Assembly: GCA_037045645.1 (NCBI GenBank)
Contig: JBAOIH010000001.1
Span: 496,001-560,000, forward strand
DNA length: 64,000 nt
Direction of reading: 5' to 3'
DNA from: Nocardioides sp.
Lineage (GTDB): Bacteria > Actinomycetota > Actinomycetes > Propionibacteriales > Nocardioidaceae
The position numbers and the translations under genes are program-made. Numbering within the stretch: the first letter of the stretch is position 1; every line of letters begins with the position of its first letter. A model generated the notes under the pieces. That model saw nothing but the letters and a program-made list of their open reading frames with translations. It was not told where the DNA came from and did not search any database. This document shows, piece by piece, positions 49,675-58,151 of this stretch.

Positions 49675-50661
49675 GTGACCCACGCGAAGACCCGGAAGAC
49701 CACCAAGAAACAGCTCATGGTCTTCACCGGACGCGCACATCCCGGCCTGGCCGAGGATGTCGTCGAGGAACTCGGCACAGACCTGGTCCCCACCATCGCG
49801 TACGGCTTCGCCAACTCCGAGCTCTACGTCCGATATGAGCAGTCGGTCCGCGGTTGCGACGCCTTCGTGATCCAGAGCCACACCGCGCCGGTCAACGAGT
49901 GGATCATGGAGCACCTGATCATGGTCGACGCGCTCAAGCGCGCGAGTGCCAAGCGGGTCACGGTGGTGCTGCCGTTCTACGGGTACGCCCGCCAGGACAA
50001 GAAGCACCGTGGCCGCGAGCCGATCAGTGCCCGGCTGATCGCCGACCTCTTCAAGACCGCAGGTGCCGACCGGCTGATCTGCGTGGACCTGCACTCCGAC
50101 CAGATCCAGGGCTTCTTCGACGGCCCCGTCGACCACCTGTTCGCGCTGCCGATCCTGGCGGACTATGTCCGCGAGAAGTACGCCGAGCAGTCGCTTGCCG
50201 TCGTCTCACCAGACGCCGGCCGGATCAAGGTCGCCGAGCGTTGGTCGGCTCGCCTGGGTGGCGCACCCTTGGCGTTCATTCACAAGACCCGTCGTACGGA
50301 CCGGCCCAACGAGACCGTCGCCAACCGCGTCGTGGGTGAGGTCAAGGGCCGGGTGTGCGTGCTGGTCGACGACATGATCGACACCGGTGGCACGATCGTG
50401 CAGGCCGCCGAAGCCTTGGTGAAGGACGGTGCCGCCGGAGTGATCGTCGCCGCGACCCACCCGATCCTGTCCGGCCCGGCGGTCGAGAGACTCGTTGCCA
50501 GCCCGATCACCGAGGTCGTCGTGACCAACACGCTGCCCTTGACCGAGGAGCAGCGCTTCGACAAGCTCACTGTGCTGTCGATCGCTCCGCTGCTGTCTCA
50601 GGCGATCAAGGAAGTCTTCGAGGACGGCTCCGTGACCAAGATGTTCGACGGCCAGGCCTGA
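49675..50661 (+). CDS. prs: Ribose-phosphate pyrophosphokinase
   Basis: 328 aa from GTG 49675. It makes PRPP from ribose-5-phosphate and ATP. The FTGRAHPGLAEDV start, the catalytic flexible loop region PFYGYARQDKKHRGREPIS (~103-121), DLHSDQIQGFF, and the PRPP loop VDDMIDTGGTI (231-241) are all present. It follows glmU, and PRPP feeds nucleotide, His and Trp synthesis. It converges on pepN with seven bases between them. Confidence 0.97.
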   Translation: MTHAKTRKTTKKQLMVFTGRAHPGLAEDVVEELGTDLVPTIAYGFANSELYVRYEQSVRGCDAFVIQSHTAPVNEWIMEHLIMVDALKRASAKRVTVVLPFYGYARQDKKHRGREPISARLIADLFKTAGADRLICVDLHSDQIQGFFDGPVDHLFALPILADYVREKYAEQSLAVVSPDAGRIKVAERWSARLGGAPLAFIHKTRRTDRPNETVANRVVGEVKGRVCVLVDDMIDTGGTIVQAAEALVKDGAAGVIVAATHPILSGPAVERLVASPITEVVVTNTLPLTEEQRFDKLTVLSIAPLLSQAIKEVFEDGSVTKMFDGQA

Positions 50662-50668
50662 CCGCCAA

Positions 50669-53095
50669 CTACGCGAGAGGGGCCGCGATGTCGTCCAGCG
50701 CGTCCTCCCACCGCCTCCGCAAGACGGTCGGGATGTCATCGCCGGCCAGTCGCGCCTCGAAGAGTGCGAGTTGGTCAGCCGTGAGCGGCAGCGCGGGGAA
50801 CGCCTGACCCAGGGTCGCGGCCAGCGCTGGGGTCGTCGTCGCCAGCCTCGGTGCCTCGTCGACATAGCGCGCGACGAGTGGCGCGAGTTCGACCGCGCGA
50901 GCCGGGTCCCACAACCCGACCACGATCGCCTTGGCCTCCCGGTTGGAGGTGTCGACGTCCAGCAGGCGTACGAATGCTCGCTCCTTCTCCGCCGGTGCAT
51001 CCAACGCGGCCAGCGCCGACGCCGCGCCCAGCACAGCCTCGAGGTCTCCGTCAGCCAGTCGCGCGTGCTCGATCTCGGCAGGGCCGACGGCACCCAATCG
51101 CGCAAGGCGGATCAGACACGTCCAACGCAGCGTCCTGTCGAGTCGGACCCGGCCGGCGGTGCCGTCCACGAAGCCATCTGCGACCCATCGCTGCAGCAAT
51201 CCGACATCTCGCGTCGTTTGCGCCAGGGTCTGGGCGAAGGCCGTCCAGGTCTGCGGATTCGAGGACTGGTCCATCCCACGCGTGCAGGTGGAGGCGAGCA
51301 GTTCCTCGGCCGCGAGGTGTGAGTCGACGGGGGTCCACCAGTGCAATGGCGCCCCGGTCGCCCAGGTCAGCATCTCGGTCACGGTCGTCGTCGAGGTCTC
51401 GGCGGGCAGCGCCTCGGCCAGCATCGCGAAGGCCTCACGTGCGTCGAGGCGCCCGCATCGCACCTGCTGAGTCAGGTGCACCCACAAGACTGCCCGCACC
51501 TGCCGGTCCTGAAGCAGACGCAGCCCGTCGACCAATGCCGCCGTTGTCACGGGATCGAGGTCCAGCGCCGCGAACGTCTCCCCGCCCGCATTGGGTACGA
51601 CGTACGCCCCCTCGGGGAGGGCGACCGGCTCGTCTGCGAGATCCACCTGCACCCGTTGGACCAGAGACCAGTCCTCATCGAAGATCGCCACCGAGCAGTG
51701 ATGGGGCCGGGTCCCGATGCGCTGCACGCGAGAGCCAGATTCCGCCCGCGTCACTTGCAACGTGTCGAAGCCGGTCGTGGTCAGCCATGCGTCGACCCAG
51801 GTGCGGACGTCTCGTTCGGTCACCGAGTCCAGGCATTCCACGAAGTCGGTGAGCGACGCGTTGGACCACGCGAAGGCACTCAGGTAGGCGTTCGACCCTG
51901 CCAGGAATGCCTCATCCCCGAGCCAGTGCACCAGTTGCCGCAAGGCCGCACCGCCCTTGGCGTAGGTGAGGGCGTCGAAGTTGCCGCGCGTGGTGTCGAC
52001 GTCCGGCACGTCCTGCGTCGGTACGGCGACCGGGTGTGCTGAACGTCGCGAGTCCGCGGCGTACGACTCGGGGAGCGCCTGGACGGTGAAGTCGACCAGG
52101 AGGTCCGCGACCCCCGACGCCTCCTGTGCCATCCGATAGCCCATGTAGTCCGCGAACGACTCGATGAGCCAGGCGTCCTCCCACCACCGCATGGTGGCCA
52201 TGTCTCCGAACCACATGTGCGCCATCTCGTGGGCGATGATCATCGCCCGGCGTCGCCGCAGCGGCAGTCGCAGTTCCTGGGGCGGCAACAGTTCGTCGCG
52301 ATAGACCACACAACCGGGGAACTCCATGGCACCCCAGTTCAGCCCCGGCGCCATCACCTGGTCGTAGGAGTCGAAGCCGAAGGGTTCGTCGAAGAGCTCG
52401 CGATAGCGGTCGAAACAGGCTTCGGTGAACGTACGCAGTTCCTCGAGGTCGCGATCGAGTGCCTGCGACAACGAAGCGCGGGCGTGCCAGCCCATCGGAA
52501 CCCCGGCGTACTCCCACTCCCGCGAGACCCATGGCCCGGCGCACATCGTGAACAGATACACCGGGATCGGCTTGGTCGGCACAAAGCTCCAGCGTTGCCC
52601 CCTGTCGCTCTCCCAGGCGCCGCCCAGCGCGGCGTTCGCGAGGACCGTCCATTCCCGCGGAGCCACGACGCTCAGCGTGAGAGGCGCCTTCAGGTCCGGT
52701 TGGTCGAAGCACGCGAACACGCGTTGCGCCACATCGAGGGAGGTGTACGCCGACACGTACGTCTCGCCGTCGACCGGGTCGGTGAAGGTGTGCAGCCCTT
52801 CGCCGTCGGTGACATAGGGGACCCGGGCGAGGACGGTGACGACGTTGTGGGCGGCCAGGTCGCGCAGCAACACGCGACCGGACGAGGCGTCGTACGAGCC
52901 CGACGCGCCCTCGATCTGCACGGCCTCGGCACCGGCCAGCTCCAGAAAGGTCGCGTGGTGGGGACGGCTGAAGTCGAAGGTCACCGTCACCCGCGACATC
53001 GCGTACGCCCGATCGGTCACATCGAGTTCGATCTCGTAGGAGTGCACGCGCACTTGCTCGGCGCGATCTCGCGCCTCCACCAGGGTCAGTGACAC
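50669..53095 (-). CDS. pepN: M1-family aminopeptidase N
   Basis: 808 aa from GTG 53095. Zinc motif HEMAH (289-293) with the distal Glu in WLIESFADYMG, and the substrate-binding GxMEN motif appears here as GAMEF (255-259), followed by PGCVV. The order of domains (beta sandwich, thermolysin-like, C-terminal helical solenoid) and length fit a full PepN. It removes N-terminal residues from peptides in the cytoplasm. The start is supported by a -10 eight bases upstream. The GAMEF change is unusual but may mark a subfamily. Confidence 0.93.
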   Translation of the reverse strand: MSLTLVEARDRAEQVRVHSYEIELDVTDRAYAMSRVTVTFDFSRPHHATFLELAGAEAVQIEGASGSYDASSGRVLLRDLAAHNVVTVLARVPYVTDGEGLHTFTDPVDGETYVSAYTSLDVAQRVFACFDQPDLKAPLTLSVVAPREWTVLANAALGGAWESDRGQRWSFVPTKPIPVYLFTMCAGPWVSREWEYAGVPMGWHARASLSQALDRDLEELRTFTEACFDRYRELFDEPFGFDSYDQVMAPGLNWGAMEFPGCVVYRDELLPPQELRLPLRRRRAMIIAHEMAHMWFGDMATMRWWEDAWLIESFADYMGYRMAQEASGVADLLVDFTVQALPESYAADSRRSAHPVAVPTQDVPDVDTTRGNFDALTYAKGGAALRQLVHWLGDEAFLAGSNAYLSAFAWSNASLTDFVECLDSVTERDVRTWVDAWLTTTGFDTLQVTRAESGSRVQRIGTRPHHCSVAIFDEDWSLVQRVQVDLADEPVALPEGAYVVPNAGGETFAALDLDPVTTAALVDGLRLLQDRQVRAVLWVHLTQQVRCGRLDAREAFAMLAEALPAETSTTTVTEMLTWATGAPLHWWTPVDSHLAAEELLASTCTRGMDQSSNPQTWTAFAQTLAQTTRDVGLLQRWVADGFVDGTAGRVRLDRTLRWTCLIRLARLGAVGPAEIEHARLADGDLEAVLGAASALAALDAPAEKERAFVRLLDVDTSNREAKAIVVGLWDPARAVELAPLVARYVDEAPRLATTTPALAATLGQAFPALPLTADQLALFEARLAGDDIPTVLRRRWEDALDDIAAPLA

Positions 53096-53103
53096 AACCG
53101 GCG

Positions 53104-53109
53104 AGCCTA
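53104..53109 (-). promoter_or_regulatory. -10 of pepN
   Basis: Minus-strand TAGGCT, eight bases, then GTG 53095. It lies back to back with the rplY promoter, whose -35 begins at 53117. Confidence 0.45.
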
Positions 53110-53116
53110 CGCCGAA

Positions 53117-53145
53117 TTGGACGACACGCAGGCTGCTTCTAGACT
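53117..53145 (+). promoter_or_regulatory. Promoter of rplY-pth
   Basis: -35 TTGGAC (53117-53122), a 17-bp spacer, and -10 TAGACT (53140-53145). This is the best housekeeping-type promoter in the window. The predicted start near 53152 gives a leader of about 130 nt. Confidence 0.65.
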
Positions 53146-53216
53146 TTCCCGGTTGCCTCGGCGAGGGACGCCACCAGTGGGTGCGAGTCCGTGATCGACA
53201 GGGCCGGCTCAAGATC

Positions 53217-53236
53217 AGCCGCGCTGTCGCGCGGCT
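53217..53236 (+). terminator. Hairpin in the rplY leader, possible attenuator
   Basis: AGCCGCGC pairs with GCGCGGCT around a TGTC loop, followed by TTCTTCG. It lies 47 bp before the rplY start and 65 bp after the predicted transcription start, a position fitting attenuation or autoregulation by L25. The T tract is weak. Confidence 0.45.
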
Positions 53237-53282
53237 TTCTTCGTCTCGGGGCAGTCCCAGACCACGAAGTTAGAGGAGAGTC

Positions 53283-53951
53283 ATGTCCACCGAGAAGATC
53301 GCCGCCGACCTGCGCACCGAGTTCGGCAAGGGCGCCGCGCGGCGCATCCGCCGCGAAGACAAGATCCCCGTCGTCGTCTACGGCCACGGTGCCGACCCCG
53401 TTCACCTGATCCTGCCCGGGCACGTCACGATGATGGCGCTCAAGCACGGCGGCGCCAACGCCGTCGTCGAGCTCGAGTTCGACGGCACCAGCCAGCTTGC
53501 GCTGACCAAGGACGTCCAGGTCGACCCGATCCGCCGCGTCATCGAGCACATCGACTTCGTCGCGGTGAAGAAGGGTGAGAAGGTCGTCGTCGAGGTGCCC
53601 GTGCACGTCATGGGCGAGGCCGGCCCGGAGACGCTGGTCGTCACCGAGAACGCCACGTTGCGTGTCGAGGTCGAGGCCACGCACATTCCCGAGTCGTTCG
53701 AGGTCTCGGTCGAGGGCGCCGAGGTCGGCACCCAGATCCTGGCCAAGGACATCGCGCTGCCCGGCGGCGCGGTCCTGGTGGACGACGAGGAGCTGCTGAT
53801 CGTCAACGTCACCCAGCAGATCTCCGCTGAAGCCCTCGAGGCCGAGCTGGAGGAGGCCGAGGCCGGGGCTGGCATCGAGCGCGACGAGGAGGCTGCCCCG
53901 GTCGCACGCGCCGACGAGGCAACCGAGGCTGAGGGCTCCGACTCGGAGTGA
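53283..53951 (+). CDS. rplY: 50S ribosomal protein L25/general stress protein Ctc
   Basis: 222 aa, the long Ctc form. The N-terminal L25 domain (1-~93) binds 5S rRNA: EFGKGAARRIRREDKIPVVVYG and VDPIRRVIEHIDFVAVKKGEK. The TL5 beta domain (~95-185) is followed by a Glu/Ala-rich acidic tail. GAGGAG sits six to eight bases before the ATG at 53283. The stop overlaps the pth GTG by 4 nt; rplY-pth is a widely conserved pair. Confidence 0.97.
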   Translation: MSTEKIAADLRTEFGKGAARRIRREDKIPVVVYGHGADPVHLILPGHVTMMALKHGGANAVVELEFDGTSQLALTKDVQVDPIRRVIEHIDFVAVKKGEKVVVEVPVHVMGEAGPETLVVTENATLRVEVEATHIPESFEVSVEGAEVGTQILAKDIALPGGAVLVDDEELLIVNVTQQISAEALEAELEEAEAGAGIERDEEAAPVARADEATEAEGSDSE

Positions 53952-54541
53952 CTCCCACCGATGTCTGGCTGATCGTCGGGCTCGGCAACCCGGGCCCGGC
54001 GTACGCCGGTCACCGCCACAACATCGGCTACCTGGTCAACGACGAGTTGGCCGACCGGCTCGGTGCACCATTCCGTGCGCACAAGACCGGACGTGCCGAC
54101 GTGGTGGAGGGGCGGTTGGGTCCGATCGGACCTGACTCACCCCGGGTCGTGCTCGCCCGGCCTCGTTCCTACATGAACGAGGTCGGCGGGCCGGTCAAGG
54201 GGCTGGCCACCTTCTACAAGGTGGCACCCGAGCGCATCGTCGCGATCCACGACGAACTCGATATCGCCTTCGGCACGCTGCGACTCAAGCTGGGTGGCGG
54301 CGACAACGGCCACAACGGTCTGCGTTCGATGCGATCCGCGCTCGGCACCGGCGACTTCCACCGGGTGCGCTGCGGCATCGGTCGCCCACCCGGCCGTCAG
54401 GATGTTGCCGACTTCGTGCTCTCCAACTACTCCTCGACCGAGCGGCGTGAGTTGCCCTTCCAGGTCGGCGACGCCGCGGATGCCGTGGAGACGCTGATCC
54501 AGCAGGGGTTGGAACGCGCCCAACAGCAGTTCAATTCGTGA
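53948..54541 (+). CDS. pth: Peptidyl-tRNA hydrolase
   Basis: 197 aa, GTG start inside the rplY stop. It releases peptides from peptidyl-tRNA after aborted translation. GLGNPGPAY (11-19), catalytic His24 in HRHNIG, and the conserved PRSYMNEVGGPV and HDELDIAFG with GGDNGHNGLRS are all seen. Normal length. Confidence 0.97.
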   Translation: MTPTDVWLIVGLGNPGPAYAGHRHNIGYLVNDELADRLGAPFRAHKTGRADVVEGRLGPIGPDSPRVVLARPRSYMNEVGGPVKGLATFYKVAPERIVAIHDELDIAFGTLRLKLGGGDNGHNGLRSMRSALGTGDFHRVRCGIGRPPGRQDVADFVLSNYSSTERRELPFQVGDAADAVETLIQQGLERAQQQFNS

Positions 54542-54554
54542 AAGGGTCCTCCTC

Positions 54555-55334
54555 GTGACCGACTTCGTCCCCACCACCGTCCTGCCGACCGACGCCGACG
54601 ACCACGTGCTTGCCCCCTGGCTCGCCGACGCCGCGGGTGAGCGGCTCCTGCAGGTCCGTGCGGAGGGACTCGAAGGTCGCGAACTCAAAGACGCCGGAGA
54701 CCAGGCCGCACAGGCGGTGTTGGCGGCCTTGCTCGCCGAGCACCGACCCGACGACGCGGTGCTCAGTGAGGAAGCCCGCGACGACCTGGCCCGACTCGAC
54801 GCGTCTCGGGTGTGGATCATCGATCCGCTCGACGGCACCCGTGAGTTCAGCGAACCGCCGCGCGACGACTGGGCCGTGCACGTGGCGTTGTGGCAGGACG
54901 GCGACCTGGTGGCTGGCGCGGTCGCGCAGCCGGCGTTGGGGGAGACGTTCAGCACCGCACAGGCACCGACCGTGCCGGCGCGTACGAGCACCCGCCCGCG
55001 CATCGCCGTCAGCCGGACCCGTCCGCCTGCGTTCGTCGAGGCGCTGGCCGCGGAGATCGACGCCGAGCTCGTCCCGATGGGCTCCGCGGGGGTCAAGGTG
55101 ATCTCGGTCGTACGCGACCTCACCGACGCGTACGTCCACGCCGGTGGGCAGTACGAATGGGACAACGCTGCTCCCGTGGCCGTCGCCCGGGCGGCCGGCC
55201 TGTTCTGCAGCCGGGTCGACGGCTCGGAGTTGGCCTACAACCAGCGCGACGTGTCACTGCCCGACCTGATCGTGTGCCGTCCCGAACTGGCCGAGCAGAT
55301 CGTGGATTTCGTACGCCGGCACGGCACCGACTGA
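54555..55334 (+). CDS. cysQ: 3'(2'),5'-bisphosphate nucleotidase (CysQ-like)
   Basis: 259 aa from GTG 54555 with GGGTCC-type weak ribosome site. Inositol-monophosphatase fold: the metal-binding SEEARDD (~75) and IDPLDGTREF (~91-100) motifs and WDNAAPVAVARAAG near 200. It clears 3'-phosphoadenosine-5'-phosphate from sulfate activation; that could serve the sulfotransferase 11 kb away, though this is inference. It lies 13 bp after pth. Confidence 0.88.
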   Translation: MTDFVPTTVLPTDADDHVLAPWLADAAGERLLQVRAEGLEGRELKDAGDQAAQAVLAALLAEHRPDDAVLSEEARDDLARLDASRVWIIDPLDGTREFSEPPRDDWAVHVALWQDGDLVAGAVAQPALGETFSTAQAPTVPARTSTRPRIAVSRTRPPAFVEALAAEIDAELVPMGSAGVKVISVVRDLTDAYVHAGGQYEWDNAAPVAVARAAGLFCSRVDGSELAYNQRDVSLPDLIVCRPELAEQIVDFVRRHGTD

Positions 55335-55362
55335 CGAGGGGTCACGAAATCCGGCCGAGGAG

Positions 55363-56784
55363 TCACGAAACGCAGGTCTCGGCCCAATCCGACGCCAGAC
55401 CGTCCGAGATCGCCTGCACCTGCAAGCACACCTGCTCCTTGGGCTTGGCAGTCACGAGCAGCGACCGGTCCGCCGTACGCTGCGAGTCGCCGGTCTCCGG
55501 GCGTCGCCACAGATAGGAATCCACGCCACCCTCGGGTTCGGTCCAGGAGAACTTCACGCCCTTGGGCGTGCGCGCGGCCGTGACCTCGGGCGGTCCCGAG
55601 GGGCCGTCTCCCAGGGGAGCCGGCGTCGAGGACGTCTGGGGGACCTCGATCGGGTCCTTGGGACGCTCACCACCTCGGATGATCAGCCAACCCACGAGCA
55701 CACTCACCACGAGCGCGCCACCCGCGAGCGCCACCAGAGCTGAGCGTCGCTTGGGCTCGACCGGCAGATCCTCCGCGGGACGAGGCCGCGAGGCAGACGC
55801 CACGCCCGGATCAGGGCCGACCACACGTGGGCTCGAGGTCGAGCTCACCGACACGGGCTTGGCCCGCGTGTAGTCGTCATCCTCGCGCGGCGACGCCTGC
55901 GCCGCAGACGGGGCGAAGCTCGGCATGCCACCCTCGACCGCGATGGTCGTACGCGCGAAGCCGAGGGCGGACTCGATCCGCTGCAACGCCAACGCCAGGT
56001 CCATCGCCGACTCGGGTCGGTGCGTCGGCTGCTTGGCCAGCGTCTGCTGGAGCAGCCGATCCAGTGCGGGTGGCACGTCCGCCCGCTGAGTCGCCGGAGG
56101 CGCGGCATGCAGGATCCGGGCGCTGAGCGCCCGCGTCGAGTTGTCGCCGCCGGGGATCGCGTACGGCGAACGCCCCACGAGCAGGTGCCAGATCGTGGCG
56201 CCGAGCGAATAGACGTCGGAGGCCACCGAGCCGTTGGAGCGCCCGTCGAGCATCTCCGGCGGCGACCACGGGTACGAGATGCGTACCTCGTCGTCCGCCG
56301 CGACCTCCTGCATCTTTCCCGCGATGCCGAAGTCGGTGAGCGCCGGCTCGTTGTAGGTCGTCACCAGCACGTTGCTGGGCTTGATGTCACGGTGCACCAT
56401 GCCGACTCGGTGGGCGGTCTCGATCGCGCTGGCCAGTTTGATGCCGGTACTGATCGCCTCCTGGACCGTGAGCGGGGTGGACCGCACGCGTACGCCCAGA
56501 TCCGGCGGCGGGCAGTAGCGCATCACCAGGAACGGGCGTCCGTCCGGCGCGGTGCCGGCCGTCAGCACCGGGACGATGAACGGGTGATCGCCCAACCGAC
56601 CCATCGCGTTGGCCTCGGACGTGAACATCGTCCGTTCGCGTTCGTTGAGGGTGACGTCCTCGCGGACCACCTTGATGGCGACGCGCTGTTGTGGCCACTC
56701 CTGCTCATAGGCGAAGACGTCGGCGAAGCCGCCACTGCCGAGGTGTTCCAGGAACCGGTAGCCGGGAAGGACCGGTGGTCTCAC
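55363..56784 (-). CDS. Membrane Ser/Thr protein kinase with a fibronectin III-like exterior
   Basis: 473 aa from GTG 56784. Kinase domain ~8-275: Gly loop GSGGFADVF (16-24), Lys38, catalytic HRDIKPSN with Asp133, DFG at 151-153. A Pro/Ser-rich juxtamembrane region follows, one membrane helix (~349-370), then an extracellular fibronectin III-like domain (~393-473). Its GTG overlaps the FHA gene stop by 4 nt, so the kinase and FHA protein are made together, and the FHA domain is a likely phospho-Thr reader of the kinase. Confidence 0.93.
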   Translation of the reverse strand: MRPPVLPGYRFLEHLGSGGFADVFAYEQEWPQQRVAIKVVREDVTLNERERTMFTSEANAMGRLGDHPFIVPVLTAGTAPDGRPFLVMRYCPPPDLGVRVRSTPLTVQEAISTGIKLASAIETAHRVGMVHRDIKPSNVLVTTYNEPALTDFGIAGKMQEVAADDEVRISYPWSPPEMLDGRSNGSVASDVYSLGATIWHLLVGRSPYAIPGGDNSTRALSARILHAAPPATQRADVPPALDRLLQQTLAKQPTHRPESAMDLALALQRIESALGFARTTIAVEGGMPSFAPSAAQASPREDDDYTRAKPVSVSSTSSPRVVGPDPGVASASRPRPAEDLPVEPKRRSALVALAGGALVVSVLVGWLIIRGGERPKDPIEVPQTSSTPAPLGDGPSGPPEVTAARTPKGVKFSWTEPEGGVDSYLWRRPETGDSQRTADRSLLVTAKPKEQVCLQVQAISDGLASDWAETCVS

Positions 56785-57932
56785 TGCATGGTCTCCTGGG
56801 TCACTTCGAAGGTCACTGCATAGACGTCGGCCAGATCGAGCACCCAGCCGTGCTCCAGGACGTACGGCTCGTGCGGACGGATCAGCTCGGGCTCCCGGCC
56901 CGGCACGTGCAGCCTGGTGCCACCTTGGGAGCCGAGGTCGCGCGCCAGCACCAGCCAGCCGTCCAGTTCGATCTGGAGATGCATCCGGGACAGGTACGTC
57001 GACTCGGTCGGCAGGTGCACCAGGTGCGGCCAGCGTTCGCCACCGGGGACGGCAGCCGGGCGGCGCCCGAACACGATGCCGCGGTCGACCGGCACCATCT
57101 CGCCACTCGGCAGGCGCAGCACTCCGAGTTGCGGTCGCGGGATGCGGACGGGCTCCTGCTGGCCCACCGGCTGGTGGCACACGCGGCAGGACACCGCGAA
57201 TGCCGGGGTGGGGTGTCCCAGTCCGCAGCGCATCGCCAGCACGGTCTCGCCGTCCTCGTGGCGAAACACGGTGTGCTCGACCGCCTCGTCGTTCTCTCCG
57301 GCTGCGGTTTCGAACTCACCAGAGAGCACCCGCATCATCGTGTGACCGTCGTGGTCGCCGGTGTCGCGTGGTTCCTCGGTCGGAGCGGGGACCACTTCGC
57401 GCGGGGGAGTCGCGACCTGGGGTGCGAAATGGTCCGCGACGGGCACGGGCGTCGGGCGTACGGCCGGCCGCGACGGTGGACTGCTGGCTCGGGCGGCCAG
57501 GATGTGTTCGGGTACGCCCGCGATCAGGGGTGCGCCAGACAGGGCGGCCGCACCTGAGTTCGCAGCCGCGGTGTGCACCAGCGAGACAGCGCAAGCGGAC
57601 ACGACGCCACCGATCAAGGGCAGTCGCGGGTCGGCCATCGCGCCCAGCGACAGGGTGCGCTCGGAGCCGTCGGTGCTCAACCTGCCCTCACCCCGAGTCG
57701 CGGACTCGGCGCCGCCAGGTGTCAGGTCGGCCACGACCATCGACGGCAGTTCGACGGGGAAGTCCTTCTCGATGCGCAAGACGACATCCTCCACGACGCT
57801 TCCGGGTCGCTGCAGGAGCCGCCAGATGTCGTCGAGGGTGCGCTGGCTCAACTCGGCCGACACCAGAACCCAGCGCGCGTCCATGCCGATCAGGGTGCCC
57901 TGGCCGGGCGCGTACGTCGCCGCGATGGCCAT
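56781..57932 (-). CDS. FHA-domain protein with a zinc-ribbon-like segment
   Basis: 383 aa from ATG 57932, chosen because GGAGG lies eight bases upstream; ATG 57938 is closer than ideal. The N-terminal ~220 residues are of unknown fold with a Pro/Ala linker. CGLGH with SCRVCHQ (~235-255) forms a C-x4-H/C-x2-C zinc-ribbon-like pattern. The C-terminal FHA domain (~285-383) has FGRRP, the STYLSRMH phosphothreonine-binding loop and DLGSQGGT. It leads the kinase operon and is divergent from the giant surface protein. Confidence 0.9.
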   Translation of the reverse strand: MAIAATYAPGQGTLIGMDARWVLVSAELSQRTLDDIWRLLQRPGSVVEDVVLRIEKDFPVELPSMVVADLTPGGAESATRGEGRLSTDGSERTLSLGAMADPRLPLIGGVVSACAVSLVHTAAANSGAAALSGAPLIAGVPEHILAARASSPPSRPAVRPTPVPVADHFAPQVATPPREVVPAPTEEPRDTGDHDGHTMMRVLSGEFETAAGENDEAVEHTVFRHEDGETVLAMRCGLGHPTPAFAVSCRVCHQPVGQQEPVRIPRPQLGVLRLPSGEMVPVDRGIVFGRRPAAVPGGERWPHLVHLPTESTYLSRMHLQIELDGWLVLARDLGSQGGTRLHVPGREPELIRPHEPYVLEHGWVLDLADVYAVTFEVTQETMQ

Positions 57933-58151
57933 ACGCATCTCCTCCCGAGTCCCCGTCAACCGATGTCAAGGCTATGCTCCCCGCCCTGCACCCCTGACAT
58001 TCTCGTCGGAGGTCAAGGTTTCGTCACGCTCGTCTCGGGGCAGGTTCGCGCGCGAGCCAAGGCCTCCGCTCGGGCGCGGTGTCAACTCACGGTATTAACT
58101 AAGACGGGCGCGGCAGTTGTCGTGTCGCCAGCCACAAGTTTCGGGGAGAGC

